A program made the position numbers and the translations under genes. A stretch of 64,000 bases of DNA from Melitaea cinxia (Eukaryota > Arthropoda > Insecta > Lepidoptera > Nymphalidae), in contig NC_059415.1 of NCBI RefSeq assembly GCF_905220565.1, positions 2,152,001 through 2,216,000 on the forward strand, written 5' to 3'. How positions within the stretch are numbered: position 1 is the first letter of the stretch; each line of letters starts with the position of its first letter. Positions 22,671-34,894 of this stretch are shown here, one piece after another. Under the pieces are notes generated by a model, which saw nothing but the letters and a program-made list of their open reading frames with translations, searched no databases and was not told where the DNA came from.

Positions 22671-24522
22671 ATAAAAAAAAGCACCATTAGCCATTACCAA
22701 ATAAATAATACACCACTACACACGAATTCAACGGTACTGCAATAATAGACAACATCAATAAAATATGCACTAAAAACGTAAAACGAGGTATGAGAACAAT
22801 GTTTTTAAAATAAAACCAATTCATCTGAAAACGTCACGAAAAATAACCAATCGGATCATATTGAAATATTCATAGAATAATACATGTAGATGTGCTAATA
22901 AACAAAAAGGGTTCAGTATCAAACATCGATACCGCCCCAGCCGTTCGGTATGGAGCTAGTAAAACAGCGGCCATGAATAACTGAGCAGAGGTATTTCAGA
23001 ATTATGACGTCATCACTCTGTCGACCGACGTGACGCTCGATTCAAAGAATATTTGTAATGACAGATGTGTCATGTTACAGAAGGTTAGAAGCGATTTGGC
23101 AGCATTGCAGTTAAAACGGATGTAATAAATAATAACAATAAACGCTTCACACTCAATGGTCCCCAGTAGGATTTTCACCTGTGTCGGGGGTCCGAAAACA
23201 CACTCAATTCACAAGTACAAACGAGTTTTTAATTACTTTTTTTTTTCGTAAAAATTACTATCTAAAGAAATATAAAATAGCGTAACTGCCTGATGTATAT
23301 TATTAAAATCACTCGCGAATTGCCATTTATGGAGTTCATACTATTACAACATTATTGGAGAGCAGTATTATTTGGCTGTGATCTTCCGTGATGTTGAGGT
23401 ATTCTCTAGTGGAGAGACGTCAGATTTTGAGCAAGATACTTTATTCTATACTTTGACTCAACTATTGAGACACAATAGAGAATTGATAACGAGACACTAT
23501 ACTATTCTAATACTTATACGTGACATTGTGTAAATAATACTTAAATAATAGTATCGCATTCCACTGCAACGTTGCATTTCTCACTTAGGTATAACATTAT
23601 CCTCAGTTTGTAGTAAGGTTAGCTTTGAGGCTTTATGGGTTGTAGGCTTGATTTTTGAGTTGAGTCTTCTAGTATATATTAATTTATGTATGTATTATTG
23701 TTATGTACCTATATTTTTTGAAAAAGTATATAGCTTATATCTGTCGGTTGTTACCTATAACACATTATAAAGTTACTTTAGGAGCAGATGACCGTGTGTA
23801 AATGTTAAAAACAATATAAAACAGAAAAAAATGAGTAAATGTATCGAGATGTTACCGCAATTTGTGTAAGAATGCAACAAAAATTACATAATATTTTGAA
23901 ATATTTAACAAAATTCAATATAATACCGATGACATGTCTGTAATATACCTACTATTCTATGACGGTATACTATGCCACGGCATGTACCGTACTCTTTACA
24001 CGACAGGCGAATAGCGACCGCTCTGATTTTTACTCTTACTACATTCGTTACAAAATCTAAGTCACTTTGTTATTTACATTAGTTGAAACTGTTTTATACA
24101 ACAAATTACTGAATCAATTTTTTTTTCTGAATATAGTAATAAACAAGACTATCTTTAACTGATAAAAAAATTATTTATTGTTAACGTTAATAAATTTTAC
24201 ACCTACCGACAGTATGAAGCCTGCAGAAAATGCAAACGTTGGGCTGTCTATTATTTTCCTGGCATTACTACTGGGTGACAGGTGTAAACAGGTTTATAAA
24301 TATATATTGCTTCTAGTTATTTTCACTCACATGTTTAATAAATAAACCTTACATCAGAATAAGTGGTGTTTTATTGCGAATACGACGACACAGGGAAAGT
24401 TATTTATTATTAGATTAATATTTAATTTTTATCGTCGTTGTATCGAGCGAAGATCATGTGTATTTTTGATCTTAAACTTTATCCAATAAAAAACAAATAA
24501 ATTTCGCACTTATTTATAGTAT
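22671..24522. other. Mostly unannotated AT-rich DNA with two repeat scraps
   Basis: At 23150-23215, GGTCCCCAGTAGGATTTTC and GTCGGGGGTCCG look like a piece of a dispersed retroelement. At 23350-23400, CAGTATTATTTGGCTGTGAT is the reverse complement of the start of the GATCACAGC family. No coding gene seen. Confidence 0.4.
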
Positions 24523-24524
24523 AC

Positions 24525-25000
24525 TAGCTGTACCCTGTGCGCGTTGCAACGCTTTTTTTGTCATTCTAATTCTGAAACCTTTGTAGGCTCATGCACAACA
24601 CTTTGATGATGATCATGACATGATCAAATGCATAGTTTCCGATTCTATAAAGGACATACAGCCAAACATTCATATATATATGTTGTATATATTATAAGCC
24701 ATATCTTGACTGCGATTGCAATTTTGTTAAAAACGAGCGAAAAAATAAATACACTAACACGCAGCAATAATATTGCTATATTAACTAATGTTACGTAACA
24801 GCATTAATAGCTTAATATAATCCCTCAGTGTTTGATTTGTCGGTGTTATTCTATATATTAATACGTGAAGCAAAAACTTTGTACCCCTTTTTACGAAAAA
24901 AGCGCGGACGGCGGAGAATCAAATTTCGCACACTTATAGTTTATATAGAGAAGGAGTGCAGAATGATGATATATTTTACTTATGCATAAAATACATTGTG
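24525..25000. repeat. Dispersed lepidopteran-type repeat
   Basis: Starts with CTAGCTGTACCCTGTGCGCG and contains ACGTGAAGCAAAAACTTTGT, CCCCTTTTTACGAAAAAAGC and GCGCGGACGGCGGAG near 24865-24920. I recognise the second half as a common lepidopteran interspersed repeat. No reading frame. An (AC)n tract follows at 25005-25018. Confidence 0.45.
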
Positions 25001-25755
25001 TTTGACACACACACACACGCATATACATACGAGTGTATACTCTTTTGTTCATTGTTGAAGTCTGTTGTCAAATTGATTTTTTTAAACGTACTTTATTTTA
25101 ATCATTTTTTGGTTTTTTTTTTTACTTTTTAATTATGGTCGAGTTTTGACCACTGGCCGACCACTACTCTGTTTAATTACAAGACTTTATTTTGAAAGTT
25201 CAAACGATTCAAAAGTTCAAATTCCGCTAATGGTTAACGTACGTATCTCTGATATTAATAAAAACCATAAATAAATTAACAAACTACTCGTTTAAATTTT
25301 TAATTTATGCGAGTAAATATTAAACATTAATAAAATTATTACCTAAGTTCGCAGTCGAAGTGTTCGAGCGTTCGGAATAATTCATTCATAGCGCTATTGT
25401 TCGGATAATTGGTTCTATTTGCTCACGAAATTATGAATATTCTAACACAACGACGGAGATAAAATTGAGTCTGCTTATTAATTGGTACAAATAGAATTAG
25501 TACGTTTTAGGTGTACCTTGAATGGAATATTGGGAACGCGTCCCTTGGGCTTTAACATTTCTTGTATATAATGCTACTGTTCTTTGTATTTTGTTTTATA
25601 TCTAATGAAGTATTTATTTCACAAGTTATGTCTATATGAATAAAAATTAATGTCTGAAATCGATGTATCTACGTGGATAAGTTTTGAGCAACTACAGCAA
25701 ATTAGACATGAAAAAATTTTGGTATTTGTCAAGACAAGGTTTTTATAAAAAGAAC
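25001..25755. other. AT-rich stretch without identifiable features
   Basis: About 750 bp with no supported gene. The 68-codon minus-strand frame at 25619-25825 spans into the following repeat and has no motif. Confidence 0.4.
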
Positions 25756-26024
25756 TAGCTGACTCGGCAAACGTTGTCTTGCCGCTAAATGAAAATTTAG
25801 GGTTGTATGTATTTTTCAACGCCAAATCATAATAAAATAAATAATTTATCTAAAAATTAAAAAAAATTGAGGTGGACTGCCCTTAACATTTAGGGGGATG
25901 AAAAATGGATTTTGTTCGATTCTCAGACCTACCCAATATGCACACAAAATTTCATGAGAATCGGTCAAGCCGTTTCGAAGGAGTTTAACTACAAACACCG
26001 CGACACGAGAAGTTTATATATTAG
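25756..26024 (-). mobile_element. Helitron-like short element (CTAG end), copy 1
   Basis: On the minus strand it begins near TATATAAACTTCTCGTGTCG and runs through TCCTTCGAAACGGCTTGACC and GAGAATCGAACAAAATCC. It ends GCCGAGTCAGCTAGT. Copies with the same ends lie at 56285-56463 and 63230-63436. The CTAG 3' terminus and absence of inverted ends fit a non-autonomous Helitron, but no hairpin before the end was verified. The AAATTTCATGAGAATCGGTC motif is typical of lepidopteran repeats. Confidence 0.5.
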
Positions 26025-26104
26025 ATTTTTTTTTTCTAAAATGTCTCTGATATCATTGAAACGTCCAGCGGTTCACCTAGTATTAGGTAAAATAAAAAAT
26101 AAAT

Positions 26105-26330
26105 TATAATAAGATCTAAACGGATCAACGGATTTTGATGCGGTTTTCTTTGGTAAATAGAGTAATTCCAGAGGAGGGTTTATACGTATAATATATCCAT
26201 AATATAGTAGTTTTGGATGTTTCTAATGTGATGTAAATAAACACATTTTTGCGCTTACATTGTAAATATTTATTTTATATTTTGTGTCAGCATTGCACCC
26301 GTGCGAAGCCGAGACGAGCCGCTAGTATTA
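26105..26330 (+). repeat. Dispersed repeat ending in GAGCCGCTAGT
   Basis: Runs from GATCTAAACGGATCAACGGA through AATTCCAGAGGAGGG to CACCCGTGCGAAGCCGAG and GAGCCGCTAGTA. The phrase 'cccgtgcgaagccg...gctagt' is a familiar lepidopteran element end. Possibly Helitron-related by its CTAG end. Non-coding. Confidence 0.45.
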
Positions 26331-26879
26331 CAAAAACAAGCAGGAAAATATCTGAAATCAATGAAATGTTTAATTTTATTTCAAAACAAAAATGAATTTA
26401 ATACATTCAAAATAAACTTTAACACGAAAATAAAAATAAAATAAAAACAAAACTATACACTAACGACAATTTTACAATTTGAATTGTATGATATAGGTAG
26501 AATTTCATTCAACAAATATATGATATAAAATAAGATCAGGCAAACACGAAATAGCAATATTGAGTCAATTAGTTAAAATTAAACAGCTTAATGTTGAAAT
26601 GAACGTCAATACATTGAATGATATATATTGAACGCCATTTAGTATTACATTCTGCGATGTTTTTGAATACATTATGTATGATGTTAATGATTCACTGAAT
26701 GTAAAATTTAATGGTACTTTGAAACTAATAGTAACTATTGATGCTATTCGTAAATAGGATGCATGTGATAAAATAAACTGTTATATATACATATAATAAA
26801 ATGGTAGGAAAGTCAAAACTGTACATTGAATATCTTTTTAAAAGAATACTTGGGGTGTGATCTACAATCGATATCGAAG
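26331..26879. other. AT-rich stretch without identifiable features
   Basis: A-rich with several short direct repetitions (AAAATAAAAATAAAATAAAA at 26430). Nothing identifiable. Confidence 0.4.
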
Positions 26880-27390
26880 CCAAAAATATAGTTTTTAGAA
26901 TTTTTAAATAGTTGTCTGTTTGTCTGTATCTATGTCCGGGATAAACTCAAAAAGTACCGCACGGATTTACTGTAAATTTGCCACGAATATTATTAAGAAG
27001 TCGGGTCAACATATAGGCTACATATTATCATGCTATCACCCACCGGGAACGAGCAGTGAACCTTTAGTTCCTCAACGCATTCTGTAACAACGTGTAACCT
27101 AACGACGCATATTTGAATGTTGTTATTATTATGTTAATAACCATGCTATATAAGCTAGCTTCACACTATAAAAATCACGCAATATAAGTAACTAAGCCAA
27201 TAAACATAATTAAATGAATATAAGTAGACAAGACAATTTTAAAGCAGCGCCATCTATGAGATTTTTCTGTAGATATGAAATGTAAAGAAGAAACGTGTAA
27301 ATGAATGTTATTTTAAAAGGTATAATCGTAGGTATTTTTGATGCTGTATAGCGTTCACTCAGACAACGTCGCGGGCAGCAGCTAGTATAT
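26880..27390. repeat. Probable dispersed repeat ending in GCAGCAGCTAGT
   Basis: Contains GTCTGTTTGTCTGTATCTATG, AAAAAGTACCGCACGGAT and GGTCAACATATAGGCTACAT near its start, then a long AT-rich body, and ends GACAACGTCGCGGGCAGCAG with CTAGTATAT. The end is the complement of a CTAGCTGCTGCCCGCGACG-type start. The 81-codon minus frame across it is not convincing. Confidence 0.4.
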
Positions 27391-27529
27391 AAATAAATTA
27401 CTTTAGAACTATCGACCTCTGTCCGTCCATACTTTTTTACACGGTAAGTAATCACCTACATATCATATACTAAAGCCTAAACACGCTGCGTCTTATGGTA
27501 TAAGCATAATTCCGATCGGTTCAGTAGTT

Positions 27530-27720
27530 TTCGCAGTATATGGAGCACGCTTACCTAGAAGTAGCCTATTCACTCGCGACTTAAAGATCCCCACACAGAC
27601 GCTGGTAGAGAGTTCCATTCTTTAGCCGTACGCATCAAGAATGTACTAGCGAATCGCTTAGTACGTATAGTGGGTATGTCGGCAGTATATCCGAACAAAA
27701 AAACCGGCTCTCCATTTATT
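27530..27720 (+). repeat. Dispersed retroelement fragment
   Basis: TAGCCTATTCACTCGCGACTT, GTAGAGAGTTCCATTCTTTA, GTACGCATCAAGAATG and CGAATCGCTTAGTACG occur in an order I associate with a common lepidopteran retroelement 3' region. Single copy in this window and no intact frame. Confidence 0.35.
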
Positions 27721-27922
27721 AGTATAGATAATTAATTATATTTGAAGCACGTAATAGTTTTACATTCTGGTAGTTTGATAGATCAAATATTAATATCGAA
27801 GAAAAGTTATTAGTAGTTTAGTTATTTTTATTGTTAATTATTTAAAGAGCGTTTGTCATCATTTAGCGTTTAATTATTTTGCAATAAAAACTTTTTTAAA
27901 TATTATTGATTGATTAGTCAAT

Positions 27923-28254
27923 TATGCTGTGTGGTTACAGCATCAAAGAATATAGCCACCCCGTCTCTTCCCGTGGGTCTCGTAAGAGGCGACTAAGGGA
28001 TAACACAGTTCCACTACCACCTTGGAACTTATAAATCCGATCGATGACGGAATAACCATCCAAATACTGGCTTCGAAATACACCGGCCGAAGACGGGCAG
28101 CAGCGTCTTCGGTGCGACAAAGCCAGCTCTGCGGTCACCAACCCTGTGGTGACTATGGGCAGAACACATGAGTTCATGCCAATTTTGACGTCAACTTGTG
28201 GAGGCCTATGTCCAGTAATGGACTGCGAAAGGCTGCTGTGATGATGATGATGAT
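27923..28254 (+). mobile_element. GTGTGGCTAC-type SINE with 11-bp target duplication
   Basis: About 330 bp with the same blocks as the copy at 13758: AAAGAATATAGCCACCCCGT, AGAGGCGACTAAGGGATAAC, GACGGGCAGCAGCGTCTTCG and the tail GAGGCCTATGTCCAGTAATG followed by (GAT)n. Flanked by GATTAGTCAAT at 27912-27922 and 28255-28265. The 109-codon minus frame is a SINE artefact. Confidence 0.9.
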
Positions 28255-28442
28255 GATTAGTCAATAAGTGACTCGTAGTCGTTGCATAAAAGAAACGTTA
28301 CTGTGGGTGGTCACTTTACCTCCCATCAGTGCTATCTGACTCTCATAACCTTTTGATATGTGGTAAACAAATATTTTTTTTGTTATTTAGTAAATATAAC
28401 TTATATTTTGTAATTATGGTTGAGCCAAAACCAACCGCTCTT

Positions 28443-28728
28443 GTGAAATGGTGCGAGTAGTTGCCTAAAACACCAACGGTTTGCGAGTTCGATTCCCGCT
28501 CGTGATTAATATTTGTATTTGTATAAATTTTCCTTTCCGGTTTGGATGTCTGTCCTTGTTGCTCTCCCCACTGTGCCTCGAAGAGCACGTTAAGCCGTCG
28601 GTCCCGGTTGTCATCATAAATACATGATATCGCCAACCCGCAGTGGAGCAGCGTAGTGGATTAAGCTCTAATCCTCCTACATGGAGAAAGAGGCCTATGC
28701 CCAACATTGGGATGTTAAAAGCTGAATG
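28443..28728 (+). mobile_element. tRNA-derived SINE (plus-strand copy C)
   Basis: The head has a box-B-like GCGAGTTCGATTCCCGCTCG. The body has TCTCCCCACTGTGCCTCGAA and GTTAAGCCGTCGGTCCCGG. The 3' part has GTGGAGCAGCGTAGTGG and the tail AGGCCTATGCCCAACATTGG ... GCTGAATG. It parallels the minus-strand copies at 3.3 and 53 kb and is more diverged. The 97- and 80-codon frames are SINE artefacts. Confidence 0.75.
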
Positions 28729-28806
28729 TAAATCATATTATTTAGGACAAATTTATATTAAACAATCTTATTGTTTTCTAATGTTTACGCGAATTTTACT
28801 CATTTA

Positions 28807-28947
28807 ATGAAACCACTTTTTTCGGATTTTATCCCCCGGTCCGGTCCCATGGTCCCCCCGTGACCATGGTTGCTGTAAAGTATCCGAAACGTCGGGAATC
28901 AAAAGTTAATAATAAACTGCGATAAAATCCGAAAAAAGTGGTTTCAT
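28807..28947. mobile_element. MITE with perfect 27-bp terminal inverted repeats (copy 2)
   Basis: Positions 28807-28833 and 28921-28947 are exact reverse complements over 27 bp (outer bases ATGAAACCAC...GTGGTTTCAT). The 87-bp middle has CCATGGTCCCCCCGTGACCATGG (a near-palindrome) and TTGCTGTAAAGTATCCGAA. Other copies lie at 3652-3770 and 48280-48392. Non-coding. The perfect arms suggest this copy is younger than the other two. Confidence 0.85.
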
Positions 28948-30758
28948 CAAACAATCTTTTAAAAACTTATAACTGTTGAGTTTTATGCCGATTCTTCTCA
29001 GCAGATTCTTCGTTTCGAGTTTGTGGCAGCGTCTCATTAATTACCTTATATTACAAAAAATTATACTTTGTATATAGAACAGTAATATAAATAAACGCTT
29101 TATTTGCATAAAATATATTTACAAAATAAAAGAAAATACTTTAAACTCAACGCCCCTCAGTGGGTTAAAGTTCTGTCAGGCATCCTGAATCTATGTCAAA
29201 AGCAAAAAATGGCTCAAACGCTTAACGGCTAAGTTGAAGTTAAGTGAAAAGATAAGTACATTCGCGTATTAAGTTTTTCTACTTTCCGCTTGAAGCGCTT
29301 TACACGTGCTCATACAAAAAACACAAACTTTAAAGAGACGTTAATAACTTGTTGAACATAAGCTTGTGCTTGACATTTTCTTTCATAATTTTACATATAT
29401 ACATACTGTTTTATTCAGTCTGGTTTATTTTAGTGTTATTTAGGTATATACAAACTGTGCCCCGCGGTTTTACCGACGGTAATTTGAGGGAAAAAAAGCC
29501 TATATTCTTCCTCAGTAAATATCCGATACAAAAATAATTTTTCAATTCCAATCATTATTACCACATTAGCTTTTTCAAGCAAACAGACAAACAAACTTTT
29601 TAGCTTTATAATAATATAATTGACATATATATATATATATAGCTGTTGGAAAGTATTAGATCGGCAATCATATCTGAAACTAAAACAGAACAACACCAAA
29701 AGTTAAAACAAATCAAGATGGTTATGATAATGCGTAGAGTACGTAGCCCAAAAGCGACAGTCTCAAGCTAGCACTGCTAACTAGTCTTTGTTTCAAGTTC
29801 ACACGTTTTTATGTAGCGTGTGTAATGAAGTACATAAGAGAATTTACATATTTGCGCTGTCTTATCCGTAATAAAGTGTCCCGATGTACCTCATTTTCAT
29901 TCTTGATCCTTGATTTTAGTAGTGTAGCGTACTCATAGATGTATAAACCTTTTACTCTTAACATAAAACCTCATTTGATTTGTATAATAAAAAAAATTTG
30001 GATATTATAAAAAAAATTATATCTTTTTAATTAGGCTCAATGTTTTTTTTTCTGTAATTTACTTTTTATGTCGTTTTACTCAATGAATAAAAATTTAGTG
30101 GAATAATAAAATAAATCATTTTGGGCCGTTGAATGTGAAGCGTTTGTTTATTTATTATTATTTTATTACACCTAATAAAAATACAGTCATCAATAACATC
30201 CTCACAATAGCAGGACCAAATAGAACATTAAAAGCTGAGCAAGTATCAAAATTTAACATACATCATTTCACGAGGGACCGATTCCAAAATACGATACAAT
30301 AAAAAAATTATAAATAAGTAGGAGAAAATATTCCCCATCTTATCTGTGACACAAACACAACATCAATAAATCACTTGCCATAACATCTTATAGTCGCCAT
30401 AACGGAGTAATATTAACGGGCCCAATCCAGCTAAGAAGTTTTCATTATATAAGCGAAAATTGTCCCAAGCAATAAGTTATAGGGTTCAAAGTATCTTGGC
30501 GAATGTATCCACTTAATGCAATAAATTTCTTATATAGAGGCATTCTATGCGCAGGCTTACATAGAATAAAATTATGTTTATTATTATTTATTTTTTTATG
30601 TTCAAGATTTTAGAGTGACTAGTATTAACGTATTTCCTAATCATGTCTCATACTTTCAGCCTTGTTATGATGTATCAATCTTCAAATGTATTTAACCGAT
30701 TTAATATTACTTACAATACATAGTGCTGCTTAATATCGAAATATTTTTTAATTTGTTC
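28948..30758. other. AT-rich stretch without identifiable features
   Basis: About 1.8 kb to the hAT target site. Only low-complexity tracts, for example (AT)n at 29623-29640, and short chance frames. Confidence 0.4.
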
Positions 30759-30766
30759 AATCTATC

Positions 30767-30950
30767 TAGTGTTGCCCAAATTCAGTCTTGGTCTTGCAGT
30801 CTTGGTCTTGTTCTTGCGTTTTTGTGAGACCAAGACCAAGAACAAGACCGCGTATTTTTAGCAAGACCAAGACCAAGACTGACCGTGCAAGACTTGAGCA
30901 AGAACAAGACATAGCCTGCAAGACTCTTGCGTCTTGCAGCTAGGACTTAG
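30767..30950. repeat. Left hAT terminus: inverted repeat plus GTCTTG/CAAGAC array
   Basis: After TAGTGTTGCCCAAAT come several GTCTTG hexamers, then CAAGAC hexamers in the opposite sense (AGACCAAGACCAAGAACAAG). The left end can therefore fold as a hairpin. Short repeated subterminal hexamers are the usual transposase-binding sites in hAT elements; binding here is inference. Confidence 0.75.
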
Positions 30951-31968
30951 CGCTATTTCACTGAGTAGTTAGGTGTAACAGTTCGGTGTATAGGTAGGTA
31001 CGCTTAGGAATTCTATGAGACGCAAAAAACTGTATCAAAGAATATGAAAAACTGGACCATAATACCATAAACATATATACCATAAACCTACCATATATGG
31101 ACCATAATACCATAAACATGAATACCATAAACATAGCGAATAAAAAAATATCTATTAAAATCAAACTGAGTGCATGCATAGTTATGTTTTAACCATCGGC
31201 ACTTTGATAATGCGGCATCAAAGGTTTTGTACTTACTTCTCAAAGAAATTTGCCGCTTTTCTGAAGTACATGGTTATGATACACGCGCCGGCGGCTTCTT
31301 TTGAAATCTAAAACAATCGTTGCCGCCACGCCGAAATCATAACATTTGACACTATTTGATTGCCGCCATAGGGCGTAGGTATACTCATGCAAAATAATTT
31401 CGAATTTTAAGAGTACCTACAGGTGTTCCAAAGAATAAATAAGTTTCAGAGTGCTTAGAATGAAAATGAATACATTATACTGATCACGCAAGTAGTATTA
31501 TGATTAGGATAAAATGGTAAGGATAGGTAGTAGATGTCATATTAATTCATTCTAGTAAGTATATATTATAATATTGATTACTTATATGGTTTTAAACTAA
31601 TTACTTAGGTACTATTATTGTACATTTAGTCATTATATTTCTTAAGTTTTTACAAGAAAAAATAGCAAAAAGTGTTCAAATATCACCCGTTTAATAAATA
31701 TTGTAGCCACTTTTAAATATACTTGAAACGTGTAAAAAAATTCTACAAAACTAATAAAATAATATAAAAAGCGTAGGTACTTACCTACTAATAAAATAAA
31801 AAGCCTGCGATAAGAGTTTTGTATTACTTACCAGCCCGAATATCTCTGAGAGAGATGATGAGAGTAAGTATTTACTAGCTGTGCCCGCGACTTCGTCCAC
31901 GAGGAATAGTAACTTTTCATAGAGTCGGCACGTGGCGAGGCGGCGCGGTAGAAAGCAAGGAAACGTAC

Positions 31969-31998
31969 TATAAATAAAGGAATTATTTTAATTCCAGT
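31969..31998 (+). promoter_or_regulatory. Candidate core promoter of the hAT transposase
   Basis: TATAAATA at 31969-31976 is followed 27 bp later by CCAGTCA (A at 31996), close to the arthropod initiator TCAGT. This would give a 5' leader of about 95 bases before the ATG at 32093. Assigned from motif spacing only. Confidence 0.4.
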
Positions 31999-32092
31999 CA
32001 TTTCCAATTGAGCTGTGCTTCGAGTCTAACTTAATAATTGTTTTTACTAATTCTCGTTGTTTTCTAAAAACGTATCACGTGTACAATTTAAT

Positions 32093-34471
32093 ATGAGTGA
32101 CGAAGATTCAAATTATTCTAGTCCGAGTAACGAGAGTTTGAGTCACAGATCTAAAAGACCCAAAAGCAAATTTGAGGAGTTTTTCGAAATAATTCATGCA
32201 TCCCAAACTGCCTTCTGTAAATTGTGCCAACATAAAAAGATTGAAATAAAAATGAAAAACAGAAACACTTCAGGCTTAAGGAAACATCTAATATCTTTCC
32301 ACAAAAAGGAATCAGAAATATTTCTTCCTGTTAAACCAAAATTAAGTGGAGATATCACAAGCTTTTTAGTAACCGCTGGAAGAAGTGGACAGGTAAGAAT
32401 ATTTTTTTAACAGTTAAAAGAATTTTAACTCTGCGTAGCTATTCATGCGATACTTTCAAAAACGCCAGTAACTTACGTAAGTATTTTTGAGTTAGTGGTG
32501 TTTTCATCTAGGGGTGCGACATATTAAGTATGTAATTATCGTCTTAAATATTTTTTATAAACACCCATATTTTCATTTAATCGGCCAGTAACAACTAAGT
32601 ACTTTATTTTGGTAAATTACAGTACAGTGCAACCTTAATATAACAAATATCAATTTAACGATTTTCTCGATTTAACAACAACAAACCTCCTCCTCTTATA
32701 CGCTCAAACCTAGTATCTTTTAAATAATAACACAAGATTTATTGTTTTGTTTCAGTCGGAAAACAGCAGTGACAACATCACGACAGCTACAGTTGATTGG
32801 GTGGTGAAAAAATATCTTCCCTTCTCATTTTTCGATGACGAAGCTACACAAGTATATTTTCGATGTATTTGCCCTAATATGGTGTTTCCTAAAACGTCTA
32901 CACTTAGAAGGAAAGTCAAAGAGCGATTTGAAGAGCTCCAATTGAATCTCAAGGAACGACTTCAACAATTATCATCTAAAATGTCTTTTACCATTGATGG
33001 GTGGACGTCAATTGCTGGTAGGAGTTACTACGGGGTTACTATTCATTATATAGACAACGAATGGAAGTATCAATCTGTAGTTCTTGATTTTATACCATCA
33101 CGCGGTCGACATACTGGGGAAGATATTGCAACGATTTTCCATGAATGTTTATTGGAATATGGCATAATTGATAAAATACAAGGTATCACGGTCGACAACG
33201 CAACTGCAAATACCAAATTTATGTATGAACTGGGCAAACAGCTGCCGCCACACTTTGATTCAGACAATCAACATTTCCGGTGCTTTGCTCACATTTTAAA
33301 CCTTGGTGTACAAGATTTATTAAAGACCTTAGCATTACACTGTGAGTCTGACACTAACGCGCAAGATCAGCAGTACGAAGACTATGCAGACGAAACTGAG
33401 GATGAGGAAGATGAAGAATCTGCACCAAATATTGCTGACTCGCGTACATCTGTAACAAAGTTACGCAGTATTTCCAGTAAAATAAAAAGAAGTGAGATAG
33501 TGAAGAAGAAGTTTCAGTCTGCTTGTGAAGCAGCTGGCGTGCCATCAAACCTAAATGCCATTCTTGACTGTCCAACGAGATGGAATTCCACACATGATAT
33601 GATTGGATTTGGTTTAAAAGTGAGAGCGGGCATTGACATATTGTGCAGTTCTGTCACCGAATTAAATGATTTTCAAATCACAGCTAATGAATGGCAGGTA
33701 CTCGAAAAATTACATAAATTTCTAATAAACTTTAAACTTTTAAGTACAAAACTTGGTGGAGACAAATATGTTACATTACCGCTAGTCATTGTATCATTCA
33801 ATCTCTTGCTAGATAAAATTGAATCCATGGTAAAACAGTTAGATGAGAAACCTAATCGATCTGAAGTGGATGAAAGGCTCATTCTAGCTTTCCAAGCAGC
33901 TCGAGACAAAATGCTTAAACATTACAAGAAGAGCAACTGGATTTATTGTACTTCTTTAATTTTAGACCCAAGGCATAAGGCTCAGACTTTTGACCTGACA
34001 ATGTGGGGGAAGCAACTTAAAACAGAAAGTCTGCGCAAGTTCAATGAACTTTATGAAGAATATAAAAGTCTACACTCACTGAACAAATCTCTGGAATTAC
34101 CAGAAAAAGAAAATAAAGTATGTGATGAAGATGAAGACGTAATAGACTTTGATAAACTCTATGAATGTCCCTCGACGTCATCTGGATCTTGTCTTCAAGG
34201 CTTAGTGATAGACGAGTTGGAGGAGTACCTGAGAAAACCAAGAACTGCCAGCTCGGAAGACATTTTAGATTGGTGGAGGACGCATGAGACAGAGTATCCG
34301 ATTTTATCGAAAATGGCCCGTGATTTTCTCTCAATACCTGCAACTTTAGTACCTGCTGAGAGGTTATTTTCTAAAGCATCATTAGTAATTAGAAAACATA
34401 GAAATAGGTTAAGTGATGAGTCAGCCAGATGGTTACATTGTATTAATTCTTGGTCAAAAAAATTGATATAA
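32093..34471 (+). CDS. hAT transposase, two exons, 671 aa, intact
   Basis: Exon 1 is 32093-32392 and exon 2 is 32756-34471. The intron has donor CAG|GTAAGA and acceptor TTTGTTTCAG|T, and both exon borders fall between codons, so joining keeps the frame. A BED-type zinc finger lies at residues 42-70 (C42, C45, H65, H70). The RNase H-like core has the first acidic residue D181 in FTIDGWTS, the second D247 in GITVDNATAN, the AHILNL signature near 278, an acidic insert (EDYADETEDEEDEE) near 320, and the third acid E635 in VPAERLFS within the C-terminal dimerisation region. Family members of known structure use D-D-E at similar positions. The protein should bind the element's ends, excise it and join it to 8-bp staggered targets. 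I chose the ATG at 32093 because the upstream frame opens only with TTG. No stop or frameshift is seen. Confidence 0.9.
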
Positions 34472-34894
34472 AGTATCATAACCTAATGATAAAGCTGTTG
34501 ATTTGTGTTGTATTTTATTTTTTATTCAAATAAATGATAAATCGTAAAACTCTTTTATTAAATTTCTTATAAGTTGAGGGTTCAATCTCTTTCTAGACAG
34601 ATAAGTATTGTTCTTTAAAATACAGTCAAGTTATTGTAATTAATTTGTTTTTTTACATGTTTTAGCAAATGTAAGCTTATAAATCATAAATGTTTATTAA
34701 GAAACAGTTACTTCCATGGAAAACGACATATAGGTCAGTTGATTTTTCGAATTTCTTATCAAATCTTCAGTTATTTATTAATCTGCTTGATCTTTACTAT
34801 GGCTATGTTAATTCAAGCTCACAATGTTCCAATTCTAATACGTTTTTCTAAGATTTAAAGTAAACTTTAATAAATAGTAATAGACTAATAGGTA

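Noticed and set aside
32752..34479. Minus-strand frames of 65-100 codons
   Set aside because: They are antisense shadows of the intact hAT transposase.
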